DNA of 64,000 bases from Sulfurimonas sp. (GTDB lineage Bacteria > Campylobacterota > Campylobacteria > Campylobacterales > Sulfurimonadaceae). The translations under genes and the position numbers were made by a program. Positions 1-10,223 of the stretch are shown piece by piece. The notes below the pieces were generated by a model. The model worked only from the letters and a program-made list of their open reading frames with translations. It searched no databases and had not been told where the DNA came from. The stretch is from NCBI GenBank assembly GCA_016744115.1, contig JADGEZ010000001.1, positions 1 to 64,000 on the forward strand, given 5' to 3'. Position 1 is the stretch's first letter. Every line of letters begins with the position of its first letter.

Positions 1-341
1 TGTATATTTGAATTATGTTGAAAATGTAGCATAAAGTAACAGCTAAATGGGGAAATAAATAAGTTGTTTTAATAGTCTTGCTTTTTTAGTCCATTATAAC
101 CCTCTCATTTTCTATTGTTATTTTAGCTTTTTTAGAATAATGATTTAGAAAATGTTGTTTGATTCTTTTGGGGTAGTATAATATGGGATTAACCTAATTA
201 TACTTCGGGGATAGAGTTCTTTAATATACTTTTCATGGCATAATTGATATAATTTGCGAATTTCATAAATAATCTTTAGTCCCTGTATTTATTGGAATCT
301 ATGTGCGAAAGTTGAATAATTTAAAAATAGATGGATAATCC
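1..341. other. Intergenic leader region, no gene seen
   Basis: This 341-base stretch precedes the first gene. I see no convincing coding frame, tRNA or terminator. Two TATAAT hexamers occur on the plus strand, at 177-182 and 248-253, and either could serve the operon that follows. The upstream neighbour is outside the window, so the stretch may include its 3' untranslated region. Confidence 0.4.
248..253 (+). promoter_or_regulatory. Candidate -10 box for the orphan-xseA-FmdE operon
   Basis: A perfect TATAAT in the context GATATAATTT lies about 90 bases before the TTG start at 342. In Campylobacterota the -10 element dominates promoter recognition and a -35 box is often absent. A second TATAAT at 177-182 is an alternative. 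This call rests on motif and position only. Confidence 0.35.
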
Positions 342-818
342 TTGAAAAGAAAAATTAATGCGATTAGTTTTACACCTAAATATGATGAGCTAGAAGATAG
401 AGTAAGAATTTCGATAAATTATGATGATCTTCATAATAGAATAGATTTTATGATGACGAGAGCTTTTGTAATAAGACTTTTTCCTACAGTAGGTGATTAT
501 ATGCTTGAATTTTATAATCTTAATTTAGTAGTTCCAACAAAAACTCACACAAACAATAATGTTGAAAAAATCATAAAAGATACAAATAGCACTTCTAGGA
601 CTGATGGGACAAACTTAGAACTTTACAAGCAAGAGGATGAACTTTTGATAGAAGTAAAATTTTCTTACAATAGAGAAACAAAAATGAGTATAGTGCAGTT
701 TCATTCAAAAAATTCTGAAGTGACTTCACGTTTAGATGAAAATGCTATGAAACAAGTTTTCACCATAATAAAATCAGCCATACCATTTTTTTCTTGGGGA
801 ATTTCACACAATATATGA
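342..818 (+). CDS. Uncharacterised 158-aa protein upstream of xseA
   Basis: I do not recognise this protein. It starts with TTG, with only a weak ribosome binding site upstream, and is soluble-looking: no signal peptide or membrane segment is visible. The chain is charged, with a possible low-complexity linker (THTNNN, then a Thr/Ser-rich part) around residues 68-88 that may separate two small domains. Its TGA stop overlaps the ATG of xseA in an ATGA arrangement, so the two are probably translationally coupled. Coupling suggests co-regulation with exonuclease VII but does not prove a DNA-repair role. Confidence 0.6.
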   Translation: MKRKINAISFTPKYDELEDRVRISINYDDLHNRIDFMMTRAFVIRLFPTVGDYMLEFYNLNLVVPTKTHTNNNVEKIIKDTNSTSRTDGTNLELYKQEDELLIEVKFSYNRETKMSIVQFHSKNSEVTSRLDENAMKQVFTIIKSAIPFFSWGISHNI

Positions 819-2065
819 GTACAATAAGCGTATCAACATTAAATGAACAAATAAAAGGTTTACTAGAAACTACTTTTAGTCGAGTCTTAGTTGAGGGGGA
901 ACTCTCTCGCATCACTTTTCACAACAGTGGACATATATATTTTAGCCTTAAAGACAATTCTTCAACACTCAAAGCAGTAATGTTTCGAGGCAATGCTTCA
1001 AAATTAAAGTTTCAACTTGCAGAAGGTCAAAAAGTCATTTTAGATGGGGCGATAACTCTTTATAAACCTCGTGGAGAGTATCAGATAAATTGTTTTAGTA
1101 TCGAACCATCAGGGCAAGGTACTTTGGCTTTAGCCTACGAACAACTAAAAGATAAACTCTCCTCTAAAGGCTACTTTGAGCAAAGCAGAAAAAAAGAACT
1201 TCCAAAATTTCCATCTCGTATAGCCCTCATAACTTCTGCTACTGGGGCAGCACTTCAAGATATGCTAAGAGTTGCAAATTCTCGTTATAGAGCCTTGGAG
1301 ATAGATATTTATGATGTTTTGGTTCAAGGTGACAGAGCATCTGGAGCTATTGCTAATGCTATTGATATGGCTGATTCAAGGGGCTATGATATTGCGATAA
1401 TTACTCGTGGTGGTGGAAGTAAAGAGGACTTATGGGCTTTTAATGAGGAGATAGTAGCAGATGCTATCTTTAGGGCAAAAATTCCCATAATCTCAGCTGT
1501 TGGACATGAAATAGATTACTTAATAAGTGATTTTGTTGCAGATGTGAGAGCTGCAACGCCAAGTAATGCAATGGAGATTTGTTTACCTGATACGCATGAG
1601 CTGTATCAATATCTTGATGTAATAGAACAACAGATGAGTCATATAGTTTCGCAAAAAGTATTTACGAAAAAACAAGAACTAGAACACTTACATAAGTCCT
1701 ACTCTCAACATTCAATCCAAAAACAATTAACACAAAAATTCATACAAGTAAAGCAATTGCAAGAACAATTTTCTCAAAACATCTCTTTGAAGATAAAAAC
1801 ATCAAGTAATGAACTCTGCAACATTAAAGCTAGGTATCCGTATGTGGGGCAAACTATTTTTTCAAACAAACAAAATAAACTCAATAACACTCTAAAAATG
1901 CTAGAATCAAACAATCCAAAGTTAAAATCAAAAAGTGGCTTTGCTCAAATATCACAAGATAATAAAGTAATGGATCTCAAAGACTTAAATCTTGATGATA
2001 ATTTTATGCTTCAAAGTGATAAAGTCTATATATCCGCAAAAGTTACAAAAAGGGAAGAAATATGA
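815..2065 (+). CDS. xseA: Exodeoxyribonuclease VII large subunit
   Basis: Large catalytic subunit of exonuclease VII, which degrades single-stranded DNA to oligonucleotides together with several XseB subunits in the cytoplasm. The N-terminal OB-fold (about residues 8-95) is followed by the conserved catalytic domain with RIALITSATGAA, TRGGGSKEDLWAFN and ISAVGHEIDY. The C-terminal third is helical and Gln/Lys-rich, as expected for the coiled-coil region that binds XseB. I chose the ATG at 815 rather than the track's TTG at 794: it overlaps the upstream stop as ATGA, and the family normally begins close to this SVSTLNEQIK segment. Its own stop overlaps the next gene as ATGA. No xseB is visible here. 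Confidence 0.95.
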   Translation: MSTISVSTLNEQIKGLLETTFSRVLVEGELSRITFHNSGHIYFSLKDNSSTLKAVMFRGNASKLKFQLAEGQKVILDGAITLYKPRGEYQINCFSIEPSGQGTLALAYEQLKDKLSSKGYFEQSRKKELPKFPSRIALITSATGAALQDMLRVANSRYRALEIDIYDVLVQGDRASGAIANAIDMADSRGYDIAIITRGGGSKEDLWAFNEEIVADAIFRAKIPIISAVGHEIDYLISDFVADVRAATPSNAMEICLPDTHELYQYLDVIEQQMSHIVSQKVFTKKQELEHLHKSYSQHSIQKQLTQKFIQVKQLQEQFSQNISLKIKTSSNELCNIKARYPYVGQTIFSNKQNKLNNTLKMLESNNPKLKSKSGFAQISQDNKVMDLKDLNLDDNFMLQSDKVYISAKVTKREEI

Positions 2066-2661
2066 GTTATCCAAAATTTTATGATAGCATTGAAACTATC
2101 AAAGTAAAAGACCCACTTTCAAAGGCATTAGGCACATTTGACAATGGAGAGTATGAGTTTAAATATATAGATATAGTGAAATCTGCTGGGCATAGTTGTC
2201 CTACTGTTGCAGGAGCATATATCAGTACTTTAGAGGGGTTAAAAGCCTTGTATCCAAACGAGAGAGTCATTCGAGGAGATGTTAAAGTAGAGTTTGGAGA
2301 TTCTTTAGAAGATGGGGTTGCTGGGGTGATTGCAAATGTTATCTCGCAAATTACTGGGGCAACAGATAGAAGTGGATTTAAAGGTTTACAGGGTAAGTTT
2401 GCTAGACATTCTTTGATGTATTTTAACAGCGACACAAAGTCATCAGTAAGATTTACAAGACTAGATACAAAAAAATGCGTAGAAGTGACTTACAATCCAT
2501 CAAGCGTAGCAGCAAATCCTGATACTCAAATTTTAATGCAAAAAATAGCACAAGGAAGTGCTAATGATGATGAAGTTAAAGAGTTCGGTGTTTTATGGCA
2601 AGACAGAGTAAAAAGAATTTTTGAAAATTTAGACGAGCTTGTTAGAGTAGAAGCCTATTAG
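2062..2661 (+). CDS. FmdE-like protein
   Basis: The 199-aa protein resembles the FmdE (formylmethanofuran dehydrogenase subunit E) domain family. The visible signature is AGHSCPTVAGAY near residue 42, where a His and a Cys usually help bind metal, followed by RGDVKVEFGDS and a Gly-rich GATDRSGFKG segment. The C-terminal zinc-finger CxxC pairs of longer FmdE proteins are absent. In bacteria lacking methanogenesis the role is unknown; molybdopterin or metal handling has been suggested for relatives. The start overlaps the xseA stop as ATGA, so it is in the same operon. It ends ten bases before the convergent dxs. Confidence 0.7.
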   Translation: MSYPKFYDSIETIKVKDPLSKALGTFDNGEYEFKYIDIVKSAGHSCPTVAGAYISTLEGLKALYPNERVIRGDVKVEFGDSLEDGVAGVIANVISQITGATDRSGFKGLQGKFARHSLMYFNSDTKSSVRFTRLDTKKCVEVTYNPSSVAANPDTQILMQKIAQGSANDDEVKEFGVLWQDRVKRIFENLDELVRVEAY

Positions 2662-2670
2662 ACTTAGACA

Positions 2671-4494
2671 TTAAAATATAATTTTTGATGCTAATTGCTT
2701 TGGTAAAAGGTTTAAAGATTCTTCTACTAATTGAGTATTGCCATGTGTGATAAATTCATCCTCATATTCAAAACTAATTACTGAAATTTTTATTATTTCA
2801 TTTTCTGCCAAAAATTCTAAGATTGCTGATCCAACGCCACCCATCTTAGCACTATCAGAAAATATATACCACTTTTTGTGTTTTTTACTCATTTGTAAAA
2901 GCATCTCTTTATCTAAGGGTTTAACAAACCTTAAATCCAAAATACTTACATCTTTATCTAATAGTTTCGCTGTTTCATAAGCACGCCCTACTCCATTACC
3001 GTAACCTATAAAAAGAATATCGCTATTATTAGAGCGTAATAATTGGGATTTACCTAGTTTAAATCCTATTGATTCGGGTAAGCTTGTAGCCGTAAATGAT
3101 CCTCTTGGATAACGCAAAGAACATGGATGTTGATACTCCGAGGCAAAAGCCATAGCCTGATGAAATGATTTTTCATCCCTTGGAGCGAAAAGTGTCATAT
3201 TTGGTATCGCTCTTAAAAAAGAGATATCAAAAACACCCTGATGTGTTTCTCCATCTTCTCCAACTATCCCTGCACGATCGAGGGCAAATACAACTGCTAA
3301 ATCCATTAAACAAGTGTCATGTATTACTTGATCATAGCCACGTTGTAGGAATGTTGAATATATCGTACAAAATGGTTTAAAACCCTCTTTAGCTAAGGCT
3401 GACATAGAAGTCACTGCATGCTGTTCAGCGATTGCTACATCCCAAAATCTATCAGGATATAATTCTATCAAATCACTTAAACCTGTCCCACTTGGCATGG
3501 CGGCCGTAGCCCCCACAATTTTTTCATTTTTTTGAGCTAGGTGTATTAAGGCTTCTGTATAAATTTGTGTTGCAGTTTTTGAAGAAGATTTTTTAGAACT
3601 TGTTCCACTTTCTAAATCAAAAGGGCTAACTCCATGCCATTTTTCCTCTTTACCCTCAGCAATTTCGTAGCCTTTACCTTTGAGAGTTTGACAATGCACG
3701 ATAACAGGCTTACCCATCCCTCGAGCGAGTTCTAAGGTATCTATCAAAAATTTTAGATTGTGTCCATCTATGGGTCCAATATAATCAATCCCCATCTCTT
3801 CAAATAAAAGTCCAGGAGTGATTAATTTCAATCCCTCTTCAAATCTTTTTGCTAAATAGTGTGCACCCTCGCCAAAGTTATCTACAAAATTTTCAGTATG
3901 TTTTTTAAACTTTTGATAAAATGGTCCAGCCATCACCGAGCTTAAAACTCGACTTATTGCACCTATGGGTTTTGCTATACTCATCTCGTTGTCATTAAGT
4001 ATAATTATCATAGGATACTTTCTATCGCCTAATTCATTTAGCGCCTCATAAACCATACCAGCAGTCATAGAACCATCACCAATCATAACGACAGGTATTC
4101 TTGAGTTTTCTTCCTTTTTAAGTGCTATAGCTTTAGCAGCTCCTACTCCTAAAGATATAGAAGTAGAACTATGCCCTGCCACAAAATAATCATCAGTACT
4201 CTCACTTGGTTTTGTATATCCACAAAGACCATTAAACTGGCGTAAAGTATCAAACTCTTCCCATCTACCAGTAAGGAGTTTATGGGCGTAGGACTGATGC
4301 GATACATCAAAAATAAAGGGATCTTTTTGAGAATCAAATACTTTGTGCATAGCTACTATAAGTTCTGTAGCACCAAGAGTTGAGCTTAAATGTCCACCAT
4401 TTTTACTTACCACTCTTAAGATTTCTTCTCTAATATCACTACATACTATTTCTAGTTCTTTTCTATTCTTTTCTTTTATATTTATTTTATTCAC
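2671..4494 (-). CDS. dxs: 1-deoxy-D-xylulose-5-phosphate synthase
   Basis: A thiamine-diphosphate enzyme that condenses pyruvate and glyceraldehyde 3-phosphate into DXP, the first step of the MEP isoprenoid pathway. DXP is also a precursor for thiamine and pyridoxal. Length (607 aa) is usual. Visible motifs are HQSYAHKLLTGR, the ThDP-binding GDGSMTAGMVYEALN, AEQHAVTSMSA with the catalytic Glu, and DRAGIVGEDGETHQG in the transketolase-like second domain. It is the last gene of the flagellar/amino-acid operon, and its start overlaps the fliH end by 8 bases. The same fliH-dxs adjacency exists in Campylobacter. Confidence 0.97.
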   Translation of the reverse strand: MNKINIKEKNRKELEIVCSDIREEILRVVSKNGGHLSSTLGATELIVAMHKVFDSQKDPFIFDVSHQSYAHKLLTGRWEEFDTLRQFNGLCGYTKPSESTDDYFVAGHSSTSISLGVGAAKAIALKKEENSRIPVVMIGDGSMTAGMVYEALNELGDRKYPMIIILNDNEMSIAKPIGAISRVLSSVMAGPFYQKFKKHTENFVDNFGEGAHYLAKRFEEGLKLITPGLLFEEMGIDYIGPIDGHNLKFLIDTLELARGMGKPVIVHCQTLKGKGYEIAEGKEEKWHGVSPFDLESGTSSKKSSSKTATQIYTEALIHLAQKNEKIVGATAAMPSGTGLSDLIELYPDRFWDVAIAEQHAVTSMSALAKEGFKPFCTIYSTFLQRGYDQVIHDTCLMDLAVVFALDRAGIVGEDGETHQGVFDISFLRAIPNMTLFAPRDEKSFHQAMAFASEYQHPCSLRYPRGSFTATSLPESIGFKLGKSQLLRSNNSDILFIGYGNGVGRAYETAKLLDKDVSILDLRFVKPLDKEMLLQMSKKHKKWYIFSDSAKMGGVGSAILEFLAENEIIKISVISFEYEDEFITHGNTQLVEESLNLLPKQLASKIIF

Positions 4495-5296
4495 TTAGGG
4501 CTGCTCTCTTTACTCTTTGAAATCTTTTTGATATTTGTGAGTCAATATTTCCTGCATCACTAATGGCTATTACCCCACCCTCACTTACTGCCTTGTCTGA
4601 AACTACATCTATATGACTTAACAATCCAACATGTTCAGATATTGCTCCATGATCTTTAGGGTTCACTTTAAGTACTATCTTTGATGCACTTTGTAGTTCT
4701 AAAATAAGAGAATCGCCTAACTTTTTAGCAATATCATTCGAATTTTGTGAAAGTTCAATGTTTATAACTTCTTGGGATATATCAACAGCAGCAGATACTA
4801 ATTCACTTTTTATATTTTCTAAAGCAGTTTCATAATCTTTTGCAGCATTTTCTAATGTACTTACTGAAATTGAAAATTGTTCAATTCCTTTTAATAAATC
4901 ACCTTTAGAATCTTCAGTCACTTTTAAAATACCAGCCTCAAGGCCTTGGGAAAAAGAGTCTTCTTTTGTTTTTTCTAAGTCTAATAAATACTCTTGCTCA
5001 CGAGATTCTAATTTCATTTGTAATTTAATAAAATTTGAACTCATCTCATCTGTTTTTTTCATAAGTGATTCAATGAGAGCCTCTTTAGAATTTCTACTCA
5101 TTGAAGAAGAGTCTATTTCATTATCATCACTAGGATTTTGATTTTCTTCTGCTATAAAACTTTCTTTTTCTAAAGATGACTCATCACTTATCAAAGAAGA
5201 TGTTACTTCATCATCGAAATTATTTGGTAAAACTCTAAAATTATATTTTGTAATCGAATGTTCATTAATCTTTTGAGTACTTATCAATGTAGCCAT
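4487..5296 (-). CDS. fliH: Flagellar assembly protein FliH
   Basis: FliH binds and restrains the flagellar export ATPase FliI and links it to the C-ring. The sequence shows a disordered acidic N-terminus, then a long helical segment (about residues 75-130, rich in Glu, Lys and Met), then the conserved C-terminal V-ATPase-E-like domain with VSAAVDISQEVINIEL and a Gly-rich ending. It sits two bases downstream of fliG, and this position supports the call, since FliH diverges strongly between species. It could be confused with other stator-stalk proteins if taken out of context. Confidence 0.88.
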   Translation of the reverse strand: MATLISTQKINEHSITKYNFRVLPNNFDDEVTSSLISDESSLEKESFIAEENQNPSDDNEIDSSSMSRNSKEALIESLMKKTDEMSSNFIKLQMKLESREQEYLLDLEKTKEDSFSQGLEAGILKVTEDSKGDLLKGIEQFSISVSTLENAAKDYETALENIKSELVSAAVDISQEVINIELSQNSNDIAKKLGDSLILELQSASKIVLKVNPKDHGAISEHVGLLSHIDVVSDKAVSEGGVIAISDAGNIDSQISKRFQRVKRAALSE

Positions 5297-5298
5297 AA

Positions 5299-6324
5299 TT
5301 AATCAATCATCTCTTCTGTTGAGCCCATTTGTATTGTACCAGCTTCTGCAAGTCCATTTACAGTTTCAACAATTTTTCTTTGAGCAGTTTCAACATCTTT
5401 CATTTTAACCGCACCAAGGAACTGCATCTCTTCTTCAAATGCTTCTCTCGCCCTCTCACTCATTGCCGAGAAAAATTTCTCTTTTAATTCTGCTGGAGAA
5501 GATTTAAGTGCGAGCATCAATTCCCCTTTATCAACAGCCTTTAGTGTTTCAGTAATTGCAGCTTTATCCAGCCATACCATGTCATCAAATGTAAACATCA
5601 TCTCTTTAATCTGTGTAGCTAAACCCTCATCAACCTGTTCTATCGTGGCAAGAGTTGCCTTAGATGATTTTGCACCAAGACGGTTGAAAATATCTGCAAC
5701 TGCACGAGTCCCACCAACCTCAACCTTATAAGAGGCAAGTGATTCCAGTTTCGATTCTAATACAGCAGATACTCTTTTAATAACTGAGGGTGAAATATCA
5801 CCAAGTCTTGCCATTCTCATAGCTACTTCACTTCGCAGTTCATCAGGAAAGAACTGTAAGGTATCAGCAGCTTCTGTAGCATCCATATGTGCTAAGATAA
5901 GAGCTATCGTTTGGGGATGTTCATGAGTAATGAAATCTGATAATTGCTGGGGTTTAATCTTAGAGAGGTATGCAAAGTTTTGTATATTTTGCATGCTTTT
6001 AGAAAGTTTATCTAAAATCTTCTTTGCCTCTTCTGGACCTAGCGTTCTGTATAAAAGCTCTCTTGCATACTCCATACCACCTGAAGTGATAAATTGTCCC
6101 GATTGAAAAATAGCATGAAATTCTTCAAGTATTGCAGTTGCTACCGCCTTATCTATGGTTCTATTTGCTACAATATATTTAGATACTTCTGTGATTGATT
6201 CAATATTCATATTTGAAAAAATATCGGCTGTCACCTCTTCACCTAATTGTAATAATAATATAGCAATTTTTTCAGCCATACTCATCTCATCAAAGGTTGC
6301 CTGTTGTGTTGTTGAGAGAGCCAT
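5299..6324 (-). CDS. fliG: Flagellar motor switch protein FliG
   Basis: FliG is the C-ring protein that contacts the MotA stator and converts ion flow into torque and switching. The 341-aa length is typical. N-terminal: EKIAILLLQLGEE; middle: the EHPQTIALILAHMD motif; C-terminal torque helix: FTFDDMVWLDKAAI with alternating charged residues. It follows fliF by three bases and precedes fliH by two, so the basal-body base is translated as a unit. Confidence 0.97.
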   Translation of the reverse strand: MALSTTQQATFDEMSMAEKIAILLLQLGEEVTADIFSNMNIESITEVSKYIVANRTIDKAVATAILEEFHAIFQSGQFITSGGMEYARELLYRTLGPEEAKKILDKLSKSMQNIQNFAYLSKIKPQQLSDFITHEHPQTIALILAHMDATEAADTLQFFPDELRSEVAMRMARLGDISPSVIKRVSAVLESKLESLASYKVEVGGTRAVADIFNRLGAKSSKATLATIEQVDEGLATQIKEMMFTFDDMVWLDKAAITETLKAVDKGELMLALKSSPAELKEKFFSAMSERAREAFEEEMQFLGAVKMKDVETAQRKIVETVNGLAEAGTIQMGSTEEMID

Positions 6325-6327
6325 CTA

Positions 6328-8031
6328 TTATCCTTTATCCATTGCGGTAGCTTCTTCGGTTAATAATGCTTGAAGTAGTGCTGAAATTTCTTCTGGTGCA
6401 TCTTCAGCCATAGTTCTAACTTTTTCTAAGAGTACATCGTGTTTGAGTTCATCTTCATTAAAATCACCCTCAATATTAAGTTGTGCTTCAACTTTTTTAC
6501 GCATTTCTTGAACTTTTTCTATTAAATCATCGTCTTCATCATCACCTAAATCAAGCTTAGGAGCTTCAAGGTCTTCTGCATCTTTTGATACTTCAAGCAT
6601 TCTAGCTGAAAAAGGTAAAATAACTTTTTTATATACAATAAGAAGAAGTACAATTACAAATAAATATTTAAATAATCCAGAAAAAGGTGTTAAATAAGTT
6701 TCAAAAAATGTTACTGCCTGGGTCATCCCATCTCTAGTAGATTCTCTATTATCTCTTTTAAATTGAAGATTTTTTACGCTAATTATATCGCCTCTAGCTA
6801 TATCAATACCGATAGATTGACTAGCTAATGAGGATAAGGCAGCTAAATCAGTATCCACTAGTGCCTCATACTCTAGTTTATCTGTTGATGCACCCTCATC
6901 ATTTAACCTAATATTATATTTTCCATCTACAATTACTGCTGCAGTAATTCTCTTAATACGAGCAAATTGTGATTTCTTAGTAGAAACTGTTTTACCAATT
7001 TCATAATTAGTTGTTCCCATATTTTTTTCATATTTTTCATTTGGGATATTATCTTTTAAACCTTGAACTGGTCCAATATTGCTTACAGCCCCAGGAACTC
7101 CACCAACTACCTCAGAAGAACCACCTTCTCGTTTTTCTTCACTTATTTGCTCACTTCTAACTACATTTTCTGGATCAAAAGTCTCAGAAGTTGAATTTTT
7201 GATAGAAAAGTCATATTCAATTGTTACCTGAGCAATAACCTTTTCCTTACCACCAACAAAAGGAGAAATTATTTTAATGATTTTTTTTTGTCTTTTTTTC
7301 TCTTCTTTTGTTTTGTATCTTTGTTGCACTATTGAGAGTTCACCCATTTGAGCCATCTCCTCTTCGTCACCGAGCGTTACACCATCGGAGTCAATCAACA
7401 TAACATTATCTGGTGTTAGCTTTGGTACTGATGCTGCTACAAGGTTTTTAATTCCTCTAATCTGTTTGGCAGATAACTTTTTTCCCTCAACAATACTCAC
7501 CATAATAGATGCCGTAGGAGGAGTCTCTTTTGAAACAAATAAAGTCTCTTTTGGAAGGGCTAAACTAACCGATGCCTTTTCTATTGGAATAAGAGCATTT
7601 ATAGTGCGAGAAAGTTCTCCTTCTAAAGCACGAAGATGCTTAATCTTTTGATCAAAACTAGTTGCTCCAAATTCTTGATTATCAAACAGTTCAAAACCTA
7701 CACCACCATTTTTTGGAATGCCCAAAGAAGATATAACTATTCTTTGCTTATAAACTACATCTTTTGGAACTTTTATGACATTGTTTGCTAAGAGTTCATA
7801 AGGAATTTCATCTTTTTCTAACTGCTCTACTACCTTAGCAGCATCAGAAGCACTTAGCGAATCAAAGAGTACTTCATATTTTTCTTTTGTATTTTTATTA
7901 GCCGTAAAAACAACTAATAAAACTAAAAATGCAATAATTCCCATAATCGCAGCAGCAACAATAACCCGTTGTTGCTTACTTAGGTTTGTATAAAGAACAG
8001 ATAGTTGTGAAAAAAGTGCTTTAAAATCCAT
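6328..8031 (-). CDS. fliF: Flagellar MS-ring protein FliF
   Basis: FliF forms the inner-membrane MS ring on which the C-ring and export gate assemble. At 567 aa it is normal in size. There is an N-terminal membrane helix (about residues 24-45), periplasmic ring-building modules including the GVGFELFD segment common in FliF, a second membrane helix near residue 450 (LFKYLFVIVLLLIVYKKV), and a cytoplasmic tail that binds FliG. It lies between hisC and fliG, the conserved Campylobacterota order. Confidence 0.97.
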   Translation of the reverse strand: MDFKALFSQLSVLYTNLSKQQRVIVAAAIMGIIAFLVLLVVFTANKNTKEKYEVLFDSLSASDAAKVVEQLEKDEIPYELLANNVIKVPKDVVYKQRIVISSLGIPKNGGVGFELFDNQEFGATSFDQKIKHLRALEGELSRTINALIPIEKASVSLALPKETLFVSKETPPTASIMVSIVEGKKLSAKQIRGIKNLVAASVPKLTPDNVMLIDSDGVTLGDEEEMAQMGELSIVQQRYKTKEEKKRQKKIIKIISPFVGGKEKVIAQVTIEYDFSIKNSTSETFDPENVVRSEQISEEKREGGSSEVVGGVPGAVSNIGPVQGLKDNIPNEKYEKNMGTTNYEIGKTVSTKKSQFARIKRITAAVIVDGKYNIRLNDEGASTDKLEYEALVDTDLAALSSLASQSIGIDIARGDIISVKNLQFKRDNRESTRDGMTQAVTFFETYLTPFSGLFKYLFVIVLLLIVYKKVILPFSARMLEVSKDAEDLEAPKLDLGDDEDDDLIEKVQEMRKKVEAQLNIEGDFNEDELKHDVLLEKVRTMAEDAPEEISALLQALLTEEATAMDKG

Positions 8032-8043
8032 TCAATTCTCGTT

Positions 8044-9138
8044 TTATAGTAACTTTAAAAATAATTCAAAAAATTTAGTATTTTGCTCAGTTGTTCCTAC
8101 TGTCACTCTAATAGCATTCATGTTATAGCCACTCAAGTCTCTTACTATCATCCCTCTTTGCAAAAGTTCTTTACTGATTTTTGTTGAATTTTGATTTTCT
8201 TTTAAACACAATGTTACAAAATTTGTATAACTATTAATTATACTTATATTTTCTTTTTTTGTCATCTCTACATATCGTTTCATCTCTTTGAAATTTCGAG
8301 AAACACTATCGTTTACAAACTCTTCATCTGCTAAGGCTACACTTGCAGCTTCAAGAGAGAGAGTTGTTACATTAAATGGAGGGCGTAGTTTATATAACTC
8401 TTTGATGATTTTTGAGTCCGCTATTCCGTAGCCTACTCTCATACCACCAAGTCCATAGGCTTTTGAAAATGTCCCTAAATAAATAACATTTTCATATTTT
8501 TCAAGAATTTTTTTAGGCTCAATTTTTTTACGAGTATCTTTAGCTTGGCAATATTCCATGTAAGCACCATCGACAACCACTAAAGTATCCTTATCTATCT
8601 TTTCTAAAAATTCAAACATATCTTGAGTGTCTATGGCATCACCCGTTGGATTGTTTGGTGTACAAAGAAAAATCACATCTGGCTTTTCTTTTTTATAAAG
8701 TGTATAAAATTCTTCTAAATCATGATGTTGTGAAGATGTTCTAACAATCTCAGCTCCAACATGCTTTGCATAAATTTCATACATTGCAAAAGTTACACTA
8801 TTAATCAAAATCTTAGAATTACAATTTGCTTTTGCGTGCATCAAAAACTCTATCACTTGATCACTTCCCGAACCTATGATAATATTTTCATCTTTAACTT
8901 CAAATCTTTTACTCAAACCTGTTTTTAGTTTTGTCATTGAGTCATCAGGATACATAGCCATATTTGTAACAATATCTACAACTGCATTTTGAACCTTTTT
9001 TGAACAGCCATAAGGATTTTCATTTGAGGCTAATTTGATAATATCTTTAGCTTCTATGCCAAACTCCCTTACAACAAGTTCGATAGGCTTACCTGCTTCA
9101 TAAGTTTTTACATTTTCTAGTTTTTTATTAAAGTTCAA
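8044..9138 (-). CDS. hisC: Histidinol-phosphate aminotransferase
   Basis: A PLP-dependent fold-type I aminotransferase converting imidazole-acetol phosphate to histidinol phosphate. Visible are [10 protein letters not shown] near the N-terminus, CTPNNPTGD, and the PLP-binding lysine in [17 protein letters not shown]. Length 364 aa fits. In Campylobacterota this enzyme often also serves aromatic or tyrosine transamination, and its place directly after pheA (3-base gap) is compatible with that. The broader role is inference. Confidence 0.95.
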   Translation of the reverse strand: MNFNKKLENVKTYEAGKPIELVVREFGIEAKDIIKLASNENPYGCSKKVQNAVVDIVTNMAMYPDDSMTKLKTGLSKRFEVKDENIIIGSGSDQVIEFLMHAKANCNSKILINSVTFAMYEIYAKHVGAEIVRTSSQHHDLEEFYTLYKKEKPDVIFLCTPNNPTGDAIDTQDMFEFLEKIDKDTLVVVDGAYMEYCQAKDTRKKIEPKKILEKYENVIYLGTFSKAYGLGGMRVGYGIADSKIIKELYKLRPPFNVTTLSLEAASVALADEEFVNDSVSRNFKEMKRYVEMTKKENISIINSYTNFVTLCLKENQNSTKISKELLQRGMIVRDLSGYNMNAIRVTVGTTEQNTKFFELFLKLL

Positions 9139-9140
9139 TT

Positions 9141-10223
9141 TTAGTCCTTACCCTTTACATAACTTCCAAGCCAAGTAACTTCACCCTCATGTTTTGCTAA
9201 AACTCTTTGTATTGCCATATCATCTATATGACCATAAAAGTCTATATAAAACCAGTAACCAAAGCCACTTTTATCTTTTGAAGGACGAGATTCAATCTTT
9301 GAGAGATTAATATTTTCTTCATCAAAGTCTTGTAAGAAATGAACCAAAGAACCAGCTTCTCTTGCATCATGGAGTTTTACTAAAATGGATGTTTTATCAT
9401 CTTCGCTTTGTTCATTCTTAAAATCACTTAGTATGATAAAACGAGTTAAACTATCATGATCATCTTCGATATTTTCAAACATAGTTGGAAGACCGTAAAG
9501 CTTTGCTGCTATATGAGAACATATGGCTGCTGCACTAGGATCTTCTGCTGCAAGAATTGCCGCCTTTGCAGTTGAATCCACAGGAATCTGCTCAATATTT
9601 ATAAACCCATGTTCTTGTAAAAACTCTCTACACTGTCCAAAACCCTTATCTTTTGAATATATCTTTGTAATATCTTCAAGCCTTTTAGCCTTTGTAGCAA
9701 AAGAAGCATGAATTGGCATATATAATTCAGCTACTATTTTTACGCTAGACTTAGAGAGTAAATCAAGGGTTTCTCCAACTACTCCATCCTTCGAGTTTTC
9801 AATTGGTACTACACCAAATTTTGCACGACCAGACTCTACTGTTTTAAAAACAGAATGAATAGAACTTAGTGAAATATAATCACTCATCGCTCCAAAACGA
9901 TTTTCTGCTGCTTGATGGGTAAATGTTCCCTCAGGTCCAAGGTATGCTATCTTTTCTGGTAGTTCTAAATTACGAGACACTGCAAATACTTCTAAAAATA
10001 TAGCTTCAATCGCCTTATCTTGTAAAAGTCCATGAACACTTTTACTTTGTTTTGATAAACGCTCAATAATTGCTTTTTCTCTTTCAGGTCTGTAAATAGC
10101 TCCACCTGTATCACTCTTTATCTCGCCCACTCTTTGAACCACTTTCATTCTTTTGTTTAAAAGTTCTAATATTTCGTTATCAACGGCATCTATCGCTACT
10201 CGACAATCATCTAATGTTTTCAT
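9141..10223 (-). CDS. pheA: Bifunctional chorismate mutase/prephenate dehydratase
   Basis: The P-protein makes phenylpyruvate for phenylalanine. Order of domains: AroQ-type chorismate mutase (residues 1-85, [19 protein letters not shown]), prephenate dehydratase ([16 protein letters not shown] to the DSLTRFIIL motif with the essential TRF), and a C-terminal ACT domain with the ESRPSK phenylalanine-binding motif, which implies feedback inhibition. Length 360 aa is normal. It overlaps the HAD gene upstream by four bases. Confidence 0.97.
   Translation of the reverse strand: MKTLDDCRVAIDAVDNEILELLNKRMKVVQRVGEIKSDTGGAIYRPEREKAIIERLSKQSKSVHGLLQDKAIEAIFLEVFAVSRNLELPEKIAYLGPEGTFTHQAAENRFGAMSDYISLSSIHSVFKTVESGRAKFGVVPIENSKDGVVGETLDLLSKSSVKIVAELYMPIHASFATKAKRLEDITKIYSKDKGFGQCREFLQEHGFINIEQIPVDSTAKAAILAAEDPSAAAICSHIAAKLYGLPTMFENIEDDHDSLTRFIILSDFKNEQSEDDKTSILVKLHDAREAGSLVHFLQDFDEENINLSKIESRPSKDKSGFGYWFYIDFYGHIDDMAIQRVLAKHEGEVTWLGSYVKGKD

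Noticed and set aside
2079-2435. 118-aa minus-strand ORF opposite the FmdE-like gene
   Set aside because: Shadow of a conserved plus-strand gene coupled to xseA, with no ribosome binding site.
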